Shown: positions 17,592-26,803, numbered from the stretch's first letter. The stretch: DNA of 64,000 nt from Spiractinospora alimapuensis (GCF_018437505.1 NZ_CP072467.1:4488010-4552009); one strand, 5' to 3'. Notes: generated from the sequence alone by a model not told the origin. A program made the numbers and translations.

Positions 17592-18558
17592 CCGTGTCCT
17601 CCCCGTTCTCGTTCCCCTCGGGAGCTTCCTCGGAGGCCAGCTCCCTGACAGCGTCGGCCGCCATCCCCCGCACCACGTCCTCGGCGTTCAGCAGCACGCC
17701 GATCCGGTTGCAGAACAAGTGGGCGCAGGTGTCCAGCACCTGGAACACCTCGATCGCCGGACGGTCCTCCGACGGGCACCGTTCCAGGGCGTCCCGAAGC
17801 GCGGTGACCGACCGGGACCAGTCGACGAAGGTTCCGGAGCGCCGCACCTGGTCCACGTGTGAGGCCAGGGTCCGCAGACTTCGCGCGATCTCGGTCGCCT
17901 CGCCGGTCGCCCCTCGGCCACCCCTGCGTGGGGAACCGCCCAGACCGAGGAGGTCCACGGACGCTGGCACCGTCGGACTCGCGGTACCGATCCGTTCGGC
18001 CAGGCTGGGCAGGTCCGGCTCACACGCCAGCCAGGCGAGCAGGATCGCCGCGTAGGCGCTGGTGGTGCGTTGCTCGGACGTCGTTCCCGGACGGAGTAGC
18101 TGGGACGCGAGCTCGCTCGACTCCGTGAAGTGGCGCTCCACGGCCTCGATCGCGGAGTTCCTCCCATACCGGTCGTGCTCACGGGAGTAGGGGAGGCACA
18201 CCAGGGAGTTGTCGGGTCTCAGCTCGGTGGCGAAGGACGACTTCCGTTCCCGCCGGGAGTAGGAGGCCGCGAGGTGCAGGTAGTGGTCAAGCCGCATCCG
18301 TCCTCGGCTCGGGTTGTCGCGGAGGTAGGTCTCCAAGCGGTTCCGGAGCAGCTCCTCGACCGCACCGCGTCGACCGTCTTCCGGCAGGACGCGTAGCCGC
18401 ACGTGCGGTCCGCCCTCCCAGTACCGCAGGAAGAACCAGTCGCGCAGTGCGTTCTCGGCCCGGAGTTCCCCCATCAGGGGGGCGATCCCTTCGGACACGA
18501 GCCCCTCCAGGTCGTCGTGCCGGAACACGTGGACACTGATCCAGTCCGATTCGGCCAT
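17548..18558 (-). CDS. Split LanB dehydratase, glutamate-elimination subunit (TbtC-like)
   Basis: A 336-residue protein with the elimination-domain signature: VHVFRHDDLEGLV, then DWFFLRYWEGGPHVRLRVL near residue 40, and CAHLFCNRIGVLLNAED near the C-terminus, comparable to the H-x-x-C-N-R-L ending of lantibiotic dehydratases. It would remove glutamate from glutamylated Ser/Thr to give dehydroamino acids. It starts one base after the glutamylation gene stops, so the two halves of the dehydratase are made together. Confidence 0.85.
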   Translation of the reverse strand: MAESDWISVHVFRHDDLEGLVSEGIAPLMGELRAENALRDWFFLRYWEGGPHVRLRVLPEDGRRGAVEELLRNRLETYLRDNPSRGRMRLDHYLHLAASYSRRERKSSFATELRPDNSLVCLPYSREHDRYGRNSAIEAVERHFTESSELASQLLRPGTTSEQRTTSAYAAILLAWLACEPDLPSLAERIGTASPTVPASVDLLGLGGSPRRGGRGATGEATEIARSLRTLASHVDQVRRSGTFVDWSRSVTALRDALERCPSEDRPAIEVFQVLDTCAHLFCNRIGVLLNAEDVVRGMAADAVRELASEEAPEGNENGEDTGVVAQSARRVLRQG

Positions 18559-18559
18559 G

Positions 18560-21322
18560 TCAGCTCCCTGGGTCGGAGAGTTCGACGAGAAACTCGGTCA
18601 CGGCGGGGTCGGCCTCCGGGGCGCTGGCCTGGTCCGGAGCGGGCAACGCCTCCTCGAACACCGCCATGGCGGATGTGCCGCCCACCATCCGCTCGAAAGC
18701 GGCGACCAGGAACCAGTTGGCGAAGTCCACGTAGAAGGGCTTGTGGCCCTTGCCCCACAGCCAGTCCGGGTCGGTGTGTCTGCTGCCGTCGGAGCCTGGA
18801 GCGGATGCCCACACCCGCACGAAGCACTGGGTTGGCACGCGGTGGGTTCGCAGCCAACGCAACAGACGGAGCCAGTACTGGGTGTCGGACTCTCCTGACG
18901 GGCGTCGTGGAACCTGGTCCGCCGGTGCCACCCAGCACGCTCGCCGGAGAACGACGGAGCCGACGGCGACGCGCCGGTAGGCCGTCACGGACTCCGGCGT
19001 TGTCAGCTCGTTATCGGCGACGAGCGCCACGTGGGGATAGGTGTAGAAGCTGTGGCCGAACACCTGCGTGAGGAACTGGGCCGCCGAGGGAAGGAAGAGA
19101 TCGCCCATCATGCCGACGTGGAGCGGCACGACACCGACCTCCCGGCTCTCGCTGCGCAGCCGGAGGAGTCCGACCGAGTCGTCGTGAACGACGACGCAGT
19201 CGCCCAGGCGGATCCGTTCCGAGTCCGGGCGCGTGCTCGAGGTGAAGGGGTAGTCGAGCTCGTGTGAGACCGCCGCGGTCCGGACGTTGACGGTCGATCC
19301 GAACTGACCGCTCAGTTCAGCCATCAGAGGGCCCGCGGCGGGTGCCGACGGCTGGCGGTCGGCGGGCGGAATTCCCCCCGCTCGGTCGACGAGGTGTGCC
19401 ACGCGGCTCCTGCCCCGGCCGTGGCCGTTGTGCATGGCGTTGAGCACGAGTGACGGATCCCGCTCCCTGTTCGTTGCCTGTAGGTAGCAGGCGACGGAGG
19501 GCGAGGTCTCGACCCACCGGGGCCAGATGGTCGCCCAGGCGACCATCTCCGTCGGGTCGACGTGAACGACGCCGTCACGTACGTCGGTGGAGAGAACCGC
19601 GTCCCGCGCGGCGTCCTGGAGATGGGCCAACTCGCGAAGCCGCGGAAGCTGACTGCCGGTCAGGGGCCGGAGGAGCTGGGTCCGGGCGTGCATCAGCCGT
19701 ACGACCTCCCGTGCCGCGGGAGTTCGACCGCCGTCGTCGCCGTGGCGCAACTCCTGGTGCAGGGCCCGGTGCGCCGCCAGGAAAGGCACGGCCGTGCCGG
19801 GACCGAACCGTTCGCGGAAGAACTCCGCGAAGGCCAGCTTGAGGGGAAGGGACGGGTCGAACAGAGCCAGCCAGCGGCGAACCGCGTCCAGGTCCTTAAG
19901 GGCGGGGTGCCACCGAGTGACCGCGCACGCCGTCGCGGGTTGGACATGGACGGAGCTTTCGTGGAACGCCCACTTCGCCGTCCGTGCGTCCACCTTGGTC
20001 GGTAGCGCCACGTGCGTGGCGACGCGATCGAGGAGCCGCGTCAGGTGCCGCTGGCGCTGGCCGTGCCCGGCGAGATCATCCACCGGAACGTCGCGGCCGG
20101 CCTCGTCGTGTAGTTCCCCGATCAGGGTGGCCAAAGGGGTGAGCCGCGCGTCGCGGGTTTCGGCCAACCACCGTGCCAGTGCGTCGAGGGGGGCCTTCGC
20201 GAGGTCCGGTGTGGGCGGTACCACCTCCAACAGCCCCAGCTCGACTAGCCCGTCCAGAAACGCTTCGACGTCGGCACCAGGGGCGTTCCCCAGGCGCGTC
20301 AGCGCGTCGCGCAGGTTCGCCCGGGGACACGCGGTACCACGTTCGAGGATCCCGGCGCACGCACGGAGGGCGGCGGTCGCGGGCATCGTCATGATGGCCT
20401 CGTCCGGGCGCGGCCCGACGAAGCTCACCCGGTCGCCGGTGAACGTCGCGCTCGGGTTGAGGCGCAGCGGTAGCGAACGCCTGAGCTCCGGATCGGTGGA
20501 CAGGCTTCGGACCAGTCCTTGGACGAACGCCCCGTCCAGTTCGACCACAGCACGCACCCGTGGCCGGTCCACTATTCGCACCGCTGGTCCGTCGGCGCTC
20601 CACTCGCCGAGTCCGCTGACCATGAAGGTGCTGTACGGGCTGGTCTTGGCCGACGCCCGCGCGACGTACGAAGCCAGCGCGACCTGCGCGCGAAAGCGCG
20701 GAGCGCGGGGTGCCCCGCCCAACCAGGCGGAGACCTCCGCGGACAGTGAAGGGCTCGCCTGCGCGAGACCGCGGCGTAGGTTCGGGTGTCGCGCCGCGGC
20801 GCGGAGCGAGTCGAGTCTCTCCTCACGCTCGGCGGCGAACACCTCCTGAAGTCGCTCGATCTCACCGGGCGCTTCAAGGAAGTCACTGATCCACCGACGG
20901 ACGTGATCGGCGAGGTCGAGGGGGAGAGCGCGCGCCACGATGGGGTTCCATTCGGTCTCCCGTGGGGCACGCGGTCTGTGCAGAGCCCTCCGGAGACCGA
21001 CCATATGTGGTTTCGGTGGACCGTCCGGCAGGGTGCCGATGACGTCGTAGAGAGCGTCCGCGAGTTGTCGGGCCTCCGACTCCAGCCGGTGATGGTGCTC
21101 CGCGATCTCGTTGAGGGCTGTGAACGAACGTTCGAACCGAAGCCCCCGCAGAACCCGTACGGGAAGACCGGCCACGCGGACGACCGGGGGTGCCCCCACA
21201 CGCGTACCGCCGGGCAGGGTCAGCGATGAGATCTCGGCGGCCATCGAATCGATTCTCAATTCACCGTCCATCCAGACCGTCCGCCCGTGCCATTCCTGGT
21301 GACCCGAAGGATTTGCCCTCAT
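18560..21322 (-). CDS. Split LanB dehydratase, tRNA-Glu-dependent glutamylation subunit (TbtB-like)
   Basis: A protein of about 920 residues covering only the N-terminal (glutamylation) part of LanB enzymes: RFERSFTALNEIAEHHHRLE early, then ARASAKTSPYSTFMVSGLG, the most conserved stretch of the family, and HKPFYVDFANWFLVAAFERM at the end. In this family glutamyl-tRNA glutamylates core Ser/Thr before elimination. No strong ribosome site is visible: GTG 21328, ATG 21322 and ATG 21271 are all possible, and translation may be coupled to the precursor gene 69-75 nt upstream. Confidence 0.88.
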   Translation of the reverse strand: MRANPSGHQEWHGRTVWMDGELRIDSMAAEISSLTLPGGTRVGAPPVVRVAGLPVRVLRGLRFERSFTALNEIAEHHHRLESEARQLADALYDVIGTLPDGPPKPHMVGLRRALHRPRAPRETEWNPIVARALPLDLADHVRRWISDFLEAPGEIERLQEVFAAEREERLDSLRAAARHPNLRRGLAQASPSLSAEVSAWLGGAPRAPRFRAQVALASYVARASAKTSPYSTFMVSGLGEWSADGPAVRIVDRPRVRAVVELDGAFVQGLVRSLSTDPELRRSLPLRLNPSATFTGDRVSFVGPRPDEAIMTMPATAALRACAGILERGTACPRANLRDALTRLGNAPGADVEAFLDGLVELGLLEVVPPTPDLAKAPLDALARWLAETRDARLTPLATLIGELHDEAGRDVPVDDLAGHGQRQRHLTRLLDRVATHVALPTKVDARTAKWAFHESSVHVQPATACAVTRWHPALKDLDAVRRWLALFDPSLPLKLAFAEFFRERFGPGTAVPFLAAHRALHQELRHGDDGGRTPAAREVVRLMHARTQLLRPLTGSQLPRLRELAHLQDAARDAVLSTDVRDGVVHVDPTEMVAWATIWPRWVETSPSVACYLQATNRERDPSLVLNAMHNGHGRGRSRVAHLVDRAGGIPPADRQPSAPAAGPLMAELSGQFGSTVNVRTAAVSHELDYPFTSSTRPDSERIRLGDCVVVHDDSVGLLRLRSESREVGVVPLHVGMMGDLFLPSAAQFLTQVFGHSFYTYPHVALVADNELTTPESVTAYRRVAVGSVVLRRACWVAPADQVPRRPSGESDTQYWLRLLRWLRTHRVPTQCFVRVWASAPGSDGSRHTDPDWLWGKGHKPFYVDFANWFLVAAFERMVGGTSAMAVFEEALPAPDQASAPEADPAVTEFLVELSDPGS

Positions 21323-21396
21323 GGCCACCAGGGTTGTTGGGTCAGTGATTGGTCATTTTTACAGGGCGGATGTCAGGGACAGGTGGCCGGAATCGG

Positions 21397-21594
21397 TCAG
21401 CATGCCGGGCTGCTGCATGCGCACTTCGCTTCGTTGCAGATTGAGGAGGCACCGTTCTCTGGAAGTCCGTGGCCTTCGGTCAGGGTCTCGAGGGTGAGGC
21501 CGCGGTCCGCGAGGTCGAAAACATCGACAGGGACCGAGCTCAGGTCGAACTCGAGTTTGTCTGAGACGGATCCGTTCGGTTTGGGGTTGGGCAC
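21397..21594 (-). CDS. Thiopeptide precursor peptide (TbtA-like)
   Basis: A 65-residue precursor starting with GTG behind AGGAGAGGAG. The leader segment VPVDVFDLADRGLTLETL plus TEGHGLPENGA is close to the thiomuracin/GE2270 leaders (which read roughly L-P-M-D-V-F-E-L-A-D-x-G-V-A-V-E-S-L-T-A-G-H-G-M-x-E-x-G-A). By that alignment the core begins after ENGA and is SSICNEAKCACSSPAC, 16 residues with four Ser and four Cys. C11-S12 has the Cys-Ser arrangement that precedes the pyridine in known thiopeptides, and S13-P14 recalls the GE2270 tail. E6 and K8 are charged residues rarely seen in thiopeptide rings. It is the first gene of the operon. Confidence 0.9.
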   Translation of the reverse strand: MPNPKPNGSVSDKLEFDLSSVPVDVFDLADRGLTLETLTEGHGLPENGASSICNEAKCACSSPAC

Positions 21595-22163
21595 ACCTAA
21601 CTCCTCTCCTGGTCATCGTGCTTTCGCACGAAAATGCCAAGCGGATTTCGCTTGGACATCTGAGGTGCCCATGTCACCGGGTTCGGAATTTGTTCGCACC
21701 CGGCGGAGGGCTGTGACAGGGGGTAGTTGTTGGTAGCACTCTGCAGAGAGTAAGTGAGGTGGTTGGAGGGGTCAAGAGGCAGGTCAGAGTGCATGAGATG
21801 GTGAGGTCTCGGTCAATCCGAAACTGGGACACCGGATGGCTGTGTGGCGTGTGATGCCCCCGGGGGTGAGGTGATTCTAATGTCCGAGGGCGAGCGTGTC
21901 CCGTTCTCCGCGTCGTTTTCACCGGCGGGACCTGGGGGGTTCGAACGGCGCTGTGCGATCGAAGTCGATGATTTGTGGTCATGATTGGGTGTGTGCAGAT
22001 TTGGGTGGCCCATCTCCTATCCCATTGTCTATTGCGCATTCCCCGAGTTTGTGTTCTTGTGGTCAATCGGAAAGGGGTAACGAGGGACTAGCTGTACGGC
22101 GACCCTGTTCTCCTGCGTAGCGAACACGCGTAACCGAGGAGACCCGACCGCGGAAATGGTGCC
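21595..22163. promoter_or_regulatory. Divergent control region of the thiopeptide cluster
   Basis: This 569-bp gap between the precursor (minus) and the P450 (plus) is AT-richer than the flanking genes and must hold both promoters. Stretches such as GAGAGTAAGTGAGG and GATTGGGTGTGTGCAG are present but I cannot assign -35/-10 pairs reliably. Short open frames here have no ribosome sites or family resemblance. Confidence 0.5.
21617..21655 (-). promoter_or_regulatory. Two adjacent hairpins in the precursor mRNA leader
   Basis: In minus-strand sense, a 7-bp stem CCAAGCG/CGCTTGG (21637-21655, 5-nt loop) is followed by CATTTTCG and a second 5-bp stem CGTGC/GCACG (21617-21630), then the ribosome site and GTG start of the precursor 23 nt on. 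The first hairpin plus the T-run resembles a weak attenuator or mRNA-stabilising structure. Confidence 0.45.
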
Positions 22164-23474
22164 ATGCGTCTGACGCGAGACATCGCCCGTCAGGTGAAAC
22201 GTCCACCGAGTCTTCCGTATCCACGAATCGTGCAGACCGCCCTGTGGTTCCGTGACCCAAAGGGTGTGCTTACCCGGTGTCAGGAACGCTTTGGCGACGT
22301 GTTTCGTGTCGAAATGGCGCACCAGGGTACCTGGGTGTTCCTCAGTGGCCCAGAGGACGTCAAAAGCGTCTTCACCGCACCGGCGGACCAGGTCCACGCG
22401 GGCGAGGGGAACGCGATGGTGCGTCCCGTCCTCGGGGAGAACTCCATCCTGCTCTTGGACGAGTCCGCCCACCTGGAGCAGCGCCGGCTCATGCTTCCGT
22501 CCTTCCACGGAGCACGGACCAGGAAGTACGCCGACCAGATGACGGAGATCGCCGCTACGGAGATCGACGGATGGCCGCGTGCGCGTCCGCACCGGGTGCG
22601 GGCGAGCATGCAGGCGATGACGATGGACTACATACTCCACGTCGTGTTCGGTGTCACGGACGCGGAGTGGCTGGAACCACTGCGAGAGAAACTCAACCGG
22701 CTCCTCACCATCGGCGCCGACCCGAAGCACGCCCTGTTCCTGCTCGCGTTCGGACCGGACCGGCTCGAGCGGTTCCCCCCATTCCGGCGCGAGATGCGTG
22801 AGATCGACCGACTGATCTACGGGGAGATCGCTCGACGGTCGAACGCGCCGGACCTCGCGGATCGGGAGGACGTCCTCTCGATGCTCCTCCGCGCACAGCA
22901 TGAGGACGGCGCGCCGATGACGCGTCGCGCGTTGCGGGACGAGCTGGTGACACTACTGGTCGCGGGGCACGAGACCACCGCGTCGGCGCTGGTCTCGGCG
23001 GTTCGTGAGTTGGTCCTTCATCCCGACGCGCTCGCCCGCTTGACGGACGACGTGCGATCCGGTTCCGACGTCTACCTCAAAGCCGTGATCCACGAGACGC
23101 TGCGTCTGCGTCCAGTGATCTCCATGATCCCGCGCACGCTGAAACGACCGATGGAACTCGGTGGTTATCGGATTCCCGCCGGCGTCAGGGTGGCACCCGC
23201 GATCTACCTGCTGCACCGTCGGCCCGATCTCTACCCCGAGCCCGACCGCTTCCTACCGGAACGATTCCTGGGCGGGCCTCCCGATCCCTACACCTGGATT
23301 CCCTTCGGCGGGGGCGTTCGTCGGTGCCTCGGCCGCGCGTTCGCGCAGCTAGAGATGGAAACCGTGTTGCGCGAGCTGGTGCGCCGCGTGGACCTTCATC
23401 CCGTCCCGCCGGGGCAAGCGGCGCGTGGCGGCGGAGCCGTGCCGACCTACGACGCCGAAGTGGTCGTCACCTGA
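22164..23474 (+). CDS. Cytochrome P450, thiopeptide tailoring candidate
   Basis: A 436-residue P450: I-helix oxygen-binding motif LVAGHETTASAL near residue 270, K-helix ETLRLRP (ExxR), and the haem loop FGGGVRRCLGRAFAQLE with the cysteine thiolate near residue 390. No membrane anchor, as usual for bacterial P450s, so it needs ferredoxin partners. It is divergent from the precursor and followed after 27 bp by the methyltransferase, which suggests a tailoring operon. In thiomuracin, P450s oxidise ring side chains; here Ile3 of the core would be an obvious target (inference). Confidence 0.88.
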   Translation: MRLTRDIARQVKRPPSLPYPRIVQTALWFRDPKGVLTRCQERFGDVFRVEMAHQGTWVFLSGPEDVKSVFTAPADQVHAGEGNAMVRPVLGENSILLLDESAHLEQRRLMLPSFHGARTRKYADQMTEIAATEIDGWPRARPHRVRASMQAMTMDYILHVVFGVTDAEWLEPLREKLNRLLTIGADPKHALFLLAFGPDRLERFPPFRREMREIDRLIYGEIARRSNAPDLADREDVLSMLLRAQHEDGAPMTRRALRDELVTLLVAGHETTASALVSAVRELVLHPDALARLTDDVRSGSDVYLKAVIHETLRLRPVISMIPRTLKRPMELGGYRIPAGVRVAPAIYLLHRRPDLYPEPDRFLPERFLGGPPDPYTWIPFGGGVRRCLGRAFAQLEMETVLRELVRRVDLHPVPPGQAARGGGAVPTYDAEVVVT

Positions 23475-23501
23475 CCGAGTCGAGTACCGCGTGGTTGAGG
23501 G

Positions 23502-24196
23502 GTGAGCACCGTTTCCATCGATGGACGACAGGCACAGCACATCGGCTGGATCCAGCACGTCAACGGGTGGACGGAGTTCTGCGGCCTGAGGATCGAGGTT
23601 GACCCCGGGGTCTTCGTGCCGCGGCACCGCTCGGAGTTCCTCGTGCGCGTGGCGGCGGAGCTGCTCCCGCCGCGGGCCGTCGTCGTCGACCTGTGCTGTG
23701 GGTCGGGAGCGGTGGGGGTCACCCTGTGTTCAGCCAGCCGTGGAATCGAACTCCACGGCGTCGACCTCGACCCCGCCGCCGTCGCGTGTGCCCGCAGGAA
23801 CGTCGCCCCTGTCGGCGGCAGGGTCTACGAGGGGGATCTCCTCGCGCCGTTGCCCGCCGACCTCACGGGTCGGGTCGACGTGATCGTGGGTAACGCGCCC
23901 TACATCACCAGTGACGAGAGCGGTCGTCTGCCCCTGGAGGTGCGTCTCTACGAATCCCGAATGGCGTTCGACGGCGGGAGCGACGGACTTGACATCCACC
24001 GGCGGTTGCTCCCGGAGGCAGGGCGCTGGCTCGCCCCGGGGGGTACCTGGTGCTGGAGTTGCATGAGAGCCAGGTCTCGTACGCGACCGAGCTGTTCACC
24101 GAGAACGGGCTCACGCCGCGCGTCATGTCCTCGGCGGAGGCCGACGCCACCGTCATCGTCGGCGTCAGGTCAGAGCCCGACGCCACGGGCGGCTGA
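23502..24196 (+). pseudogene. PrmC/HemK-like protein amide N-methyltransferase, frameshifted in this sequence
   Basis: The N-terminal frame gives WTEFCGLRIEVDPGVFVPRH, the SAM site VVVDLCCGSGAVGVTL and VGNAPYIT, a variant of the N-P-P-Y motif of PrmC/HemK enzymes that methylate side-chain amides. At a run of six G (24038-24043) the frame breaks. With one extra G it continues as GGYLVLELHESQVSYA to a TGA at 24194-24196, giving a normal ~231-residue enzyme with the expected C-terminus. So the gene has either a real 1-bp deletion or a sequencing error in a homopolymer. In this cluster it could N-methylate the Asn5 side chain of the core, as Asn3 is methylated in GE2270 (inference). Confidence 0.75.
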
Positions 24197-24238
24197 TCGA
24201 CGGCGCCCACCAAACGCCCCCGGTTCGGATCTGAGGCG

Positions 24239-24257
24239 GCCCCGTTCCGGGGCTTTT
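24239..24257. terminator. Intrinsic terminator after the methyltransferase
   Basis: GCCCCG TTC CGGGGC followed by TTTT (24254-24257) on the plus strand; lies between the methyltransferase stop and the converging MFS gene. Confidence 0.8.
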
Positions 24258-24287
24258 CGTGTGGGCCCTGGAACGGGGACGGGGATC

Positions 24288-25881
24288 TCACGCCTGAGCT
24301 GGAGCGCGTTCCGGTTCCTGCGAGGTGACTTCGTCCTCGGCGGAACCGTCGCCGGCCTTGGGGCGGAGGTACAACGCGGCCAGTATGGCCAGTACCAGTG
24401 CGACGGCGGCGCTCAGGTAGGAGACGGTGGTCAGTCCGGTCGTGAACGCGTTCTCCGCGGCGGCCAGCAGTTCTCCCGCCTGTGCTGCGGGCAACTGTTC
24501 GGCGATCGCGGCCGCGGACGGCATCCCCTGCTCGGCCGCCGAGGTCACCGACTCCGGCAGGCCCTCGGGCAGGTCCACCCGCAACCGGTAGATCATCGCC
24601 AGTAGGGAACCGAAGACGGCGATCCCCAGCGCGGCGCCGACCTCCGCGCCGGTCTCCGACATCGACGCCGCCGATCCGCTCTTCTCCTTGGGTGCCACCC
24701 GCAGCACGATCGTGTTCACCAGCACGATCAGCGGGCTCACTCCCAAGCCGACGATGACCGAACCGAGGATGGGCCAAGGCGAGCACCGTGCCCCCTTGGG
24801 ACAGTCCGTACAGACCGAAGCCGACGGCCGCGAGCAGGAGCCCCAGGGCCATCGCCCGATTCTCACCCAGTCGATTCGAGACCCTCGGGGTCAGCAGTGA
24901 ACCAAGGACGGACGCCACCGCCTGGGGGATCATCCAGAGTCCCGCGGCCCCCGGGGAGAAGCCCAGAACCAACTGCAGGTACTGGGCGAACAACAACCCG
25001 AAGGCCCCCATCGTCATGGACGCGACCAGCATCGTGCCCAGGCCCACGCTGAAGACTCGATGGCGGAACAGACTGAGGTCGAACAGCGGGTTGGCGAGAC
25101 GCCGCTGGAGACGCACGAAGACCCACCCGAAGGTCACCCCCACCACCAACGCGACGACCGTCGACAACTGGATCCCGTAGTTGGCGGCGTTCTTGATCGC
25201 GTAGACCGTCGGCAGGATCGCCAGCAAGGAGAGCACCACGCTCGCCAGGTTCATCCGCCCAGGGGCGGGGTCGCGGTACTCCGGAAGCAGGAACGGCCCC
25301 GCGAGAAGCACCAGCGCCATCACCGGCACACCGATCAGGAACACGGATCCCCACCAGAACCACTCCAGCATGGCGCCCCCGATCACGGGTCCCAGGGCCA
25401 GGCCGGCCATCAGCGTGGATGACCAGATCGCGATCGCCAGGCCCCGCTGCGTGGCGTCGAGGAAGAGGTTACGGATCAGCGCCAACGTGGAAGGCATCAC
25501 CGTCGCTCCGGCGACGCCCAGGAGCGCACGCGTCGCGATCAGCATCTCGGCGCTGGTGGAGAAGGCGGCGAAGACGGACGCCACGGCGAAGGCGGCGGCG
25601 CCCATCATCAGCAGGCGGCGGCGACCGATCCTGTCGCCAAGCGCACCCATGGTGACCAGGAGACCCGCGATCATGAACCCGTAGATGTCCAGGATCCACA
25701 GTTGCTGGGTGTTGCTGGCGCCCAAATCCATGGCGATGGCGGGGATCGCCAGGAACAACACCGTGATGTCGACAACCAGCAGCAGACAGGGCAGAACCAG
25801 GACCGCCAACCCGAGCCACTCTCGTGCGCCGGCCCGCGGTGGGGAAGCGGAGGGCGGAGAACCGTCCGTCGTTGTGTGCAT
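24288..25881 (-). pseudogene. MFS multidrug exporter (DHA2, 14-TM type), frameshifted in this sequence
   Basis: From ATG 25881 the protein reads as a DHA2 exporter: VLPCLLLVVDITVLFLAIPA (helix 1), LGDRIGRRRLLMMGA (motif A), GLALGPVIGGAMLEWFWWG (motif C), then many hydrophobic segments. Near 24774-24780 (around CCAAGG) the frame changes: the first frame degrades after GGTVLAL, while another frame continues as WPILGSVIVGLGVSPLIVLVNT to a normal C-terminus at 24288. Removing one base restores a ~530-residue transporter. Its place beside the tailoring genes suggests export of and self-protection from the thiopeptide. A longer open frame running to 23905 is an artefact of the shift. Confidence 0.78.
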
Positions 25882-25951
25882 TACGTACTCCAGTGGGGAA
25901 TGGGGCGACAGCGCGGACTGGGCTCGAGCCGCCCGGCCCCTGGGCGAGAGG

Positions 25952-26788
25952 TCAGGCCTGGTGGGGTGGCGTGCCGAACCCGTCCTCGTAGGTCGGGTAG
26001 TGCAGGCCGACGGCCACCGTGTCCTCCTCGATCTCGAAGACGGCGGAGACACCCTTGGGCATGTAGAGCATCTCCCCGGCCCGCACCCGAAAGACGCGGC
26101 CCTCACTGCGCACGGTGAACGCGCCCTGGGTCACCGCGGCGACCTCGTCGTAGGGGAAGTCGAACTCGAAGACGCCACCCCGACGGAAGTCCGAGTAGGC
26201 CATGCCCATAGGCGATCCCTCGGCCTTGTCCGCGAGGTAGCCGACGTACGCGCCGTGGTTGGCGTCCAAGGTGATCCACTGGGGCACGTCGGAGATAGAG
26301 AAGACCTGCATCGTCGTAGGATCGAAGAACCCGCCGCCCGCCTCCGGGCCACGGGGGGCGACGACGGGCGCGGACGATTCATGGTCGGTGTCGGTGTCGG
26401 TGTCCGCTTTGTACTCCGCCAGCGTCAGGCCCTGCGCTTTGGCGAACGTGGGGTAGTGCACGCAGATCATCTCCAGGTCCTCCTCGATCTCGAAGGTCCC
26501 GGGGACGCCGCGTGGCTGGTTCAGGATCTCGCCTTCCCGTGCCGTGATCCTTCGTCCGCCGGTGTGAATCGTCAGGCTGCCCTTGGTCACTACACTGACC
26601 TCGTCATAGGGCCAGGTGAACTCGAAGCGCACCCCCCTTCGGAACCGGACGAAGGCCATGCCCATCGAGACGCCTTCCTCATGGTCGGCGATGTAGCCGA
26701 CATGCGTGCCCTCGTCTTCGTCGGTCCAGCTCCACAGTCTCGCGTCATCAGCGGTGTAGGCGGCGATTCGGGTGGGGTCGAAGCTCAT
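25952..26788 (-). CDS. Tandem-cupin protein
   Basis: A 278-residue protein made of two homologous cupin halves of about 120 residues. Half one has FEFTWPYDEVSVVTKGSLTI and EGEILNQPRGVPGTFEIEED; half two repeats this as FEFDFPYDEVAAVTQGAFTV and AGEMLYMPKGVSAVFEIEED. They are joined by an acidic DTDTDTD linker. The pattern resembles EutQ-like or ethanolamine-ammonia-lyase-associated cupins, but the usual metal histidines are sparse, so enzymatic activity is doubtful. ATG 26788 is preceded by GAGAGG. It starts 15 nt after the FMN-reductase stop, so both are likely in one operon, with the exporter 70 nt further on. Confidence 0.75.
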   Translation of the reverse strand: MSFDPTRIAAYTADDARLWSWTDEDEGTHVGYIADHEEGVSMGMAFVRFRRGVRFEFTWPYDEVSVVTKGSLTIHTGGRRITAREGEILNQPRGVPGTFEIEEDLEMICVHYPTFAKAQGLTLAEYKADTDTDTDHESSAPVVAPRGPEAGGGFFDPTTMQVFSISDVPQWITLDANHGAYVGYLADKAEGSPMGMAYSDFRRGGVFEFDFPYDEVAAVTQGAFTVRSEGRVFRVRAGEMLYMPKGVSAVFEIEEDTVAVGLHYPTYEDGFGTPPHQA

Positions 26789-26803
26789 GGTCACTACCTC
26801 TCT

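Larger units (their letters stand above)
10654..25881. other. Thiopeptide biosynthetic gene cluster
   Basis: The minus-strand genes from the precursor (21,594) down to 10,654 encode every step of thiopeptide scaffold assembly, in the order known for thiomuracin/GE2270 (tbtA to tbtG): precursor, Ser/Thr glutamylation, elimination, [4+2] pyridine synthase, azoline dehydrogenase, leader-binding ThiF-like protein, YcaO. A P450, a PrmC-like methyltransferase and an MFS exporter flank on the right. No dedicated regulator, extra radical-SAM enzyme or resistant EF-Tu is seen inside, so the product is probably modestly tailored. The right boundary is approximate; the FMN reductase and bicupin beyond may or may not belong. 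Confidence 0.9.

Noticed and set aside
17548..21328. Lanthipeptide cluster
   Set aside because: The dehydratase is split and accompanied by a pyridine synthase, YcaO and SagB; no LanC cyclase is present.
23905..26106. Single 733-residue protein on the minus strand
   Set aside because: The first 75 and last ~270 residues are out-of-frame sequence; the real exporter starts at 25881 and changes frame near 24777.
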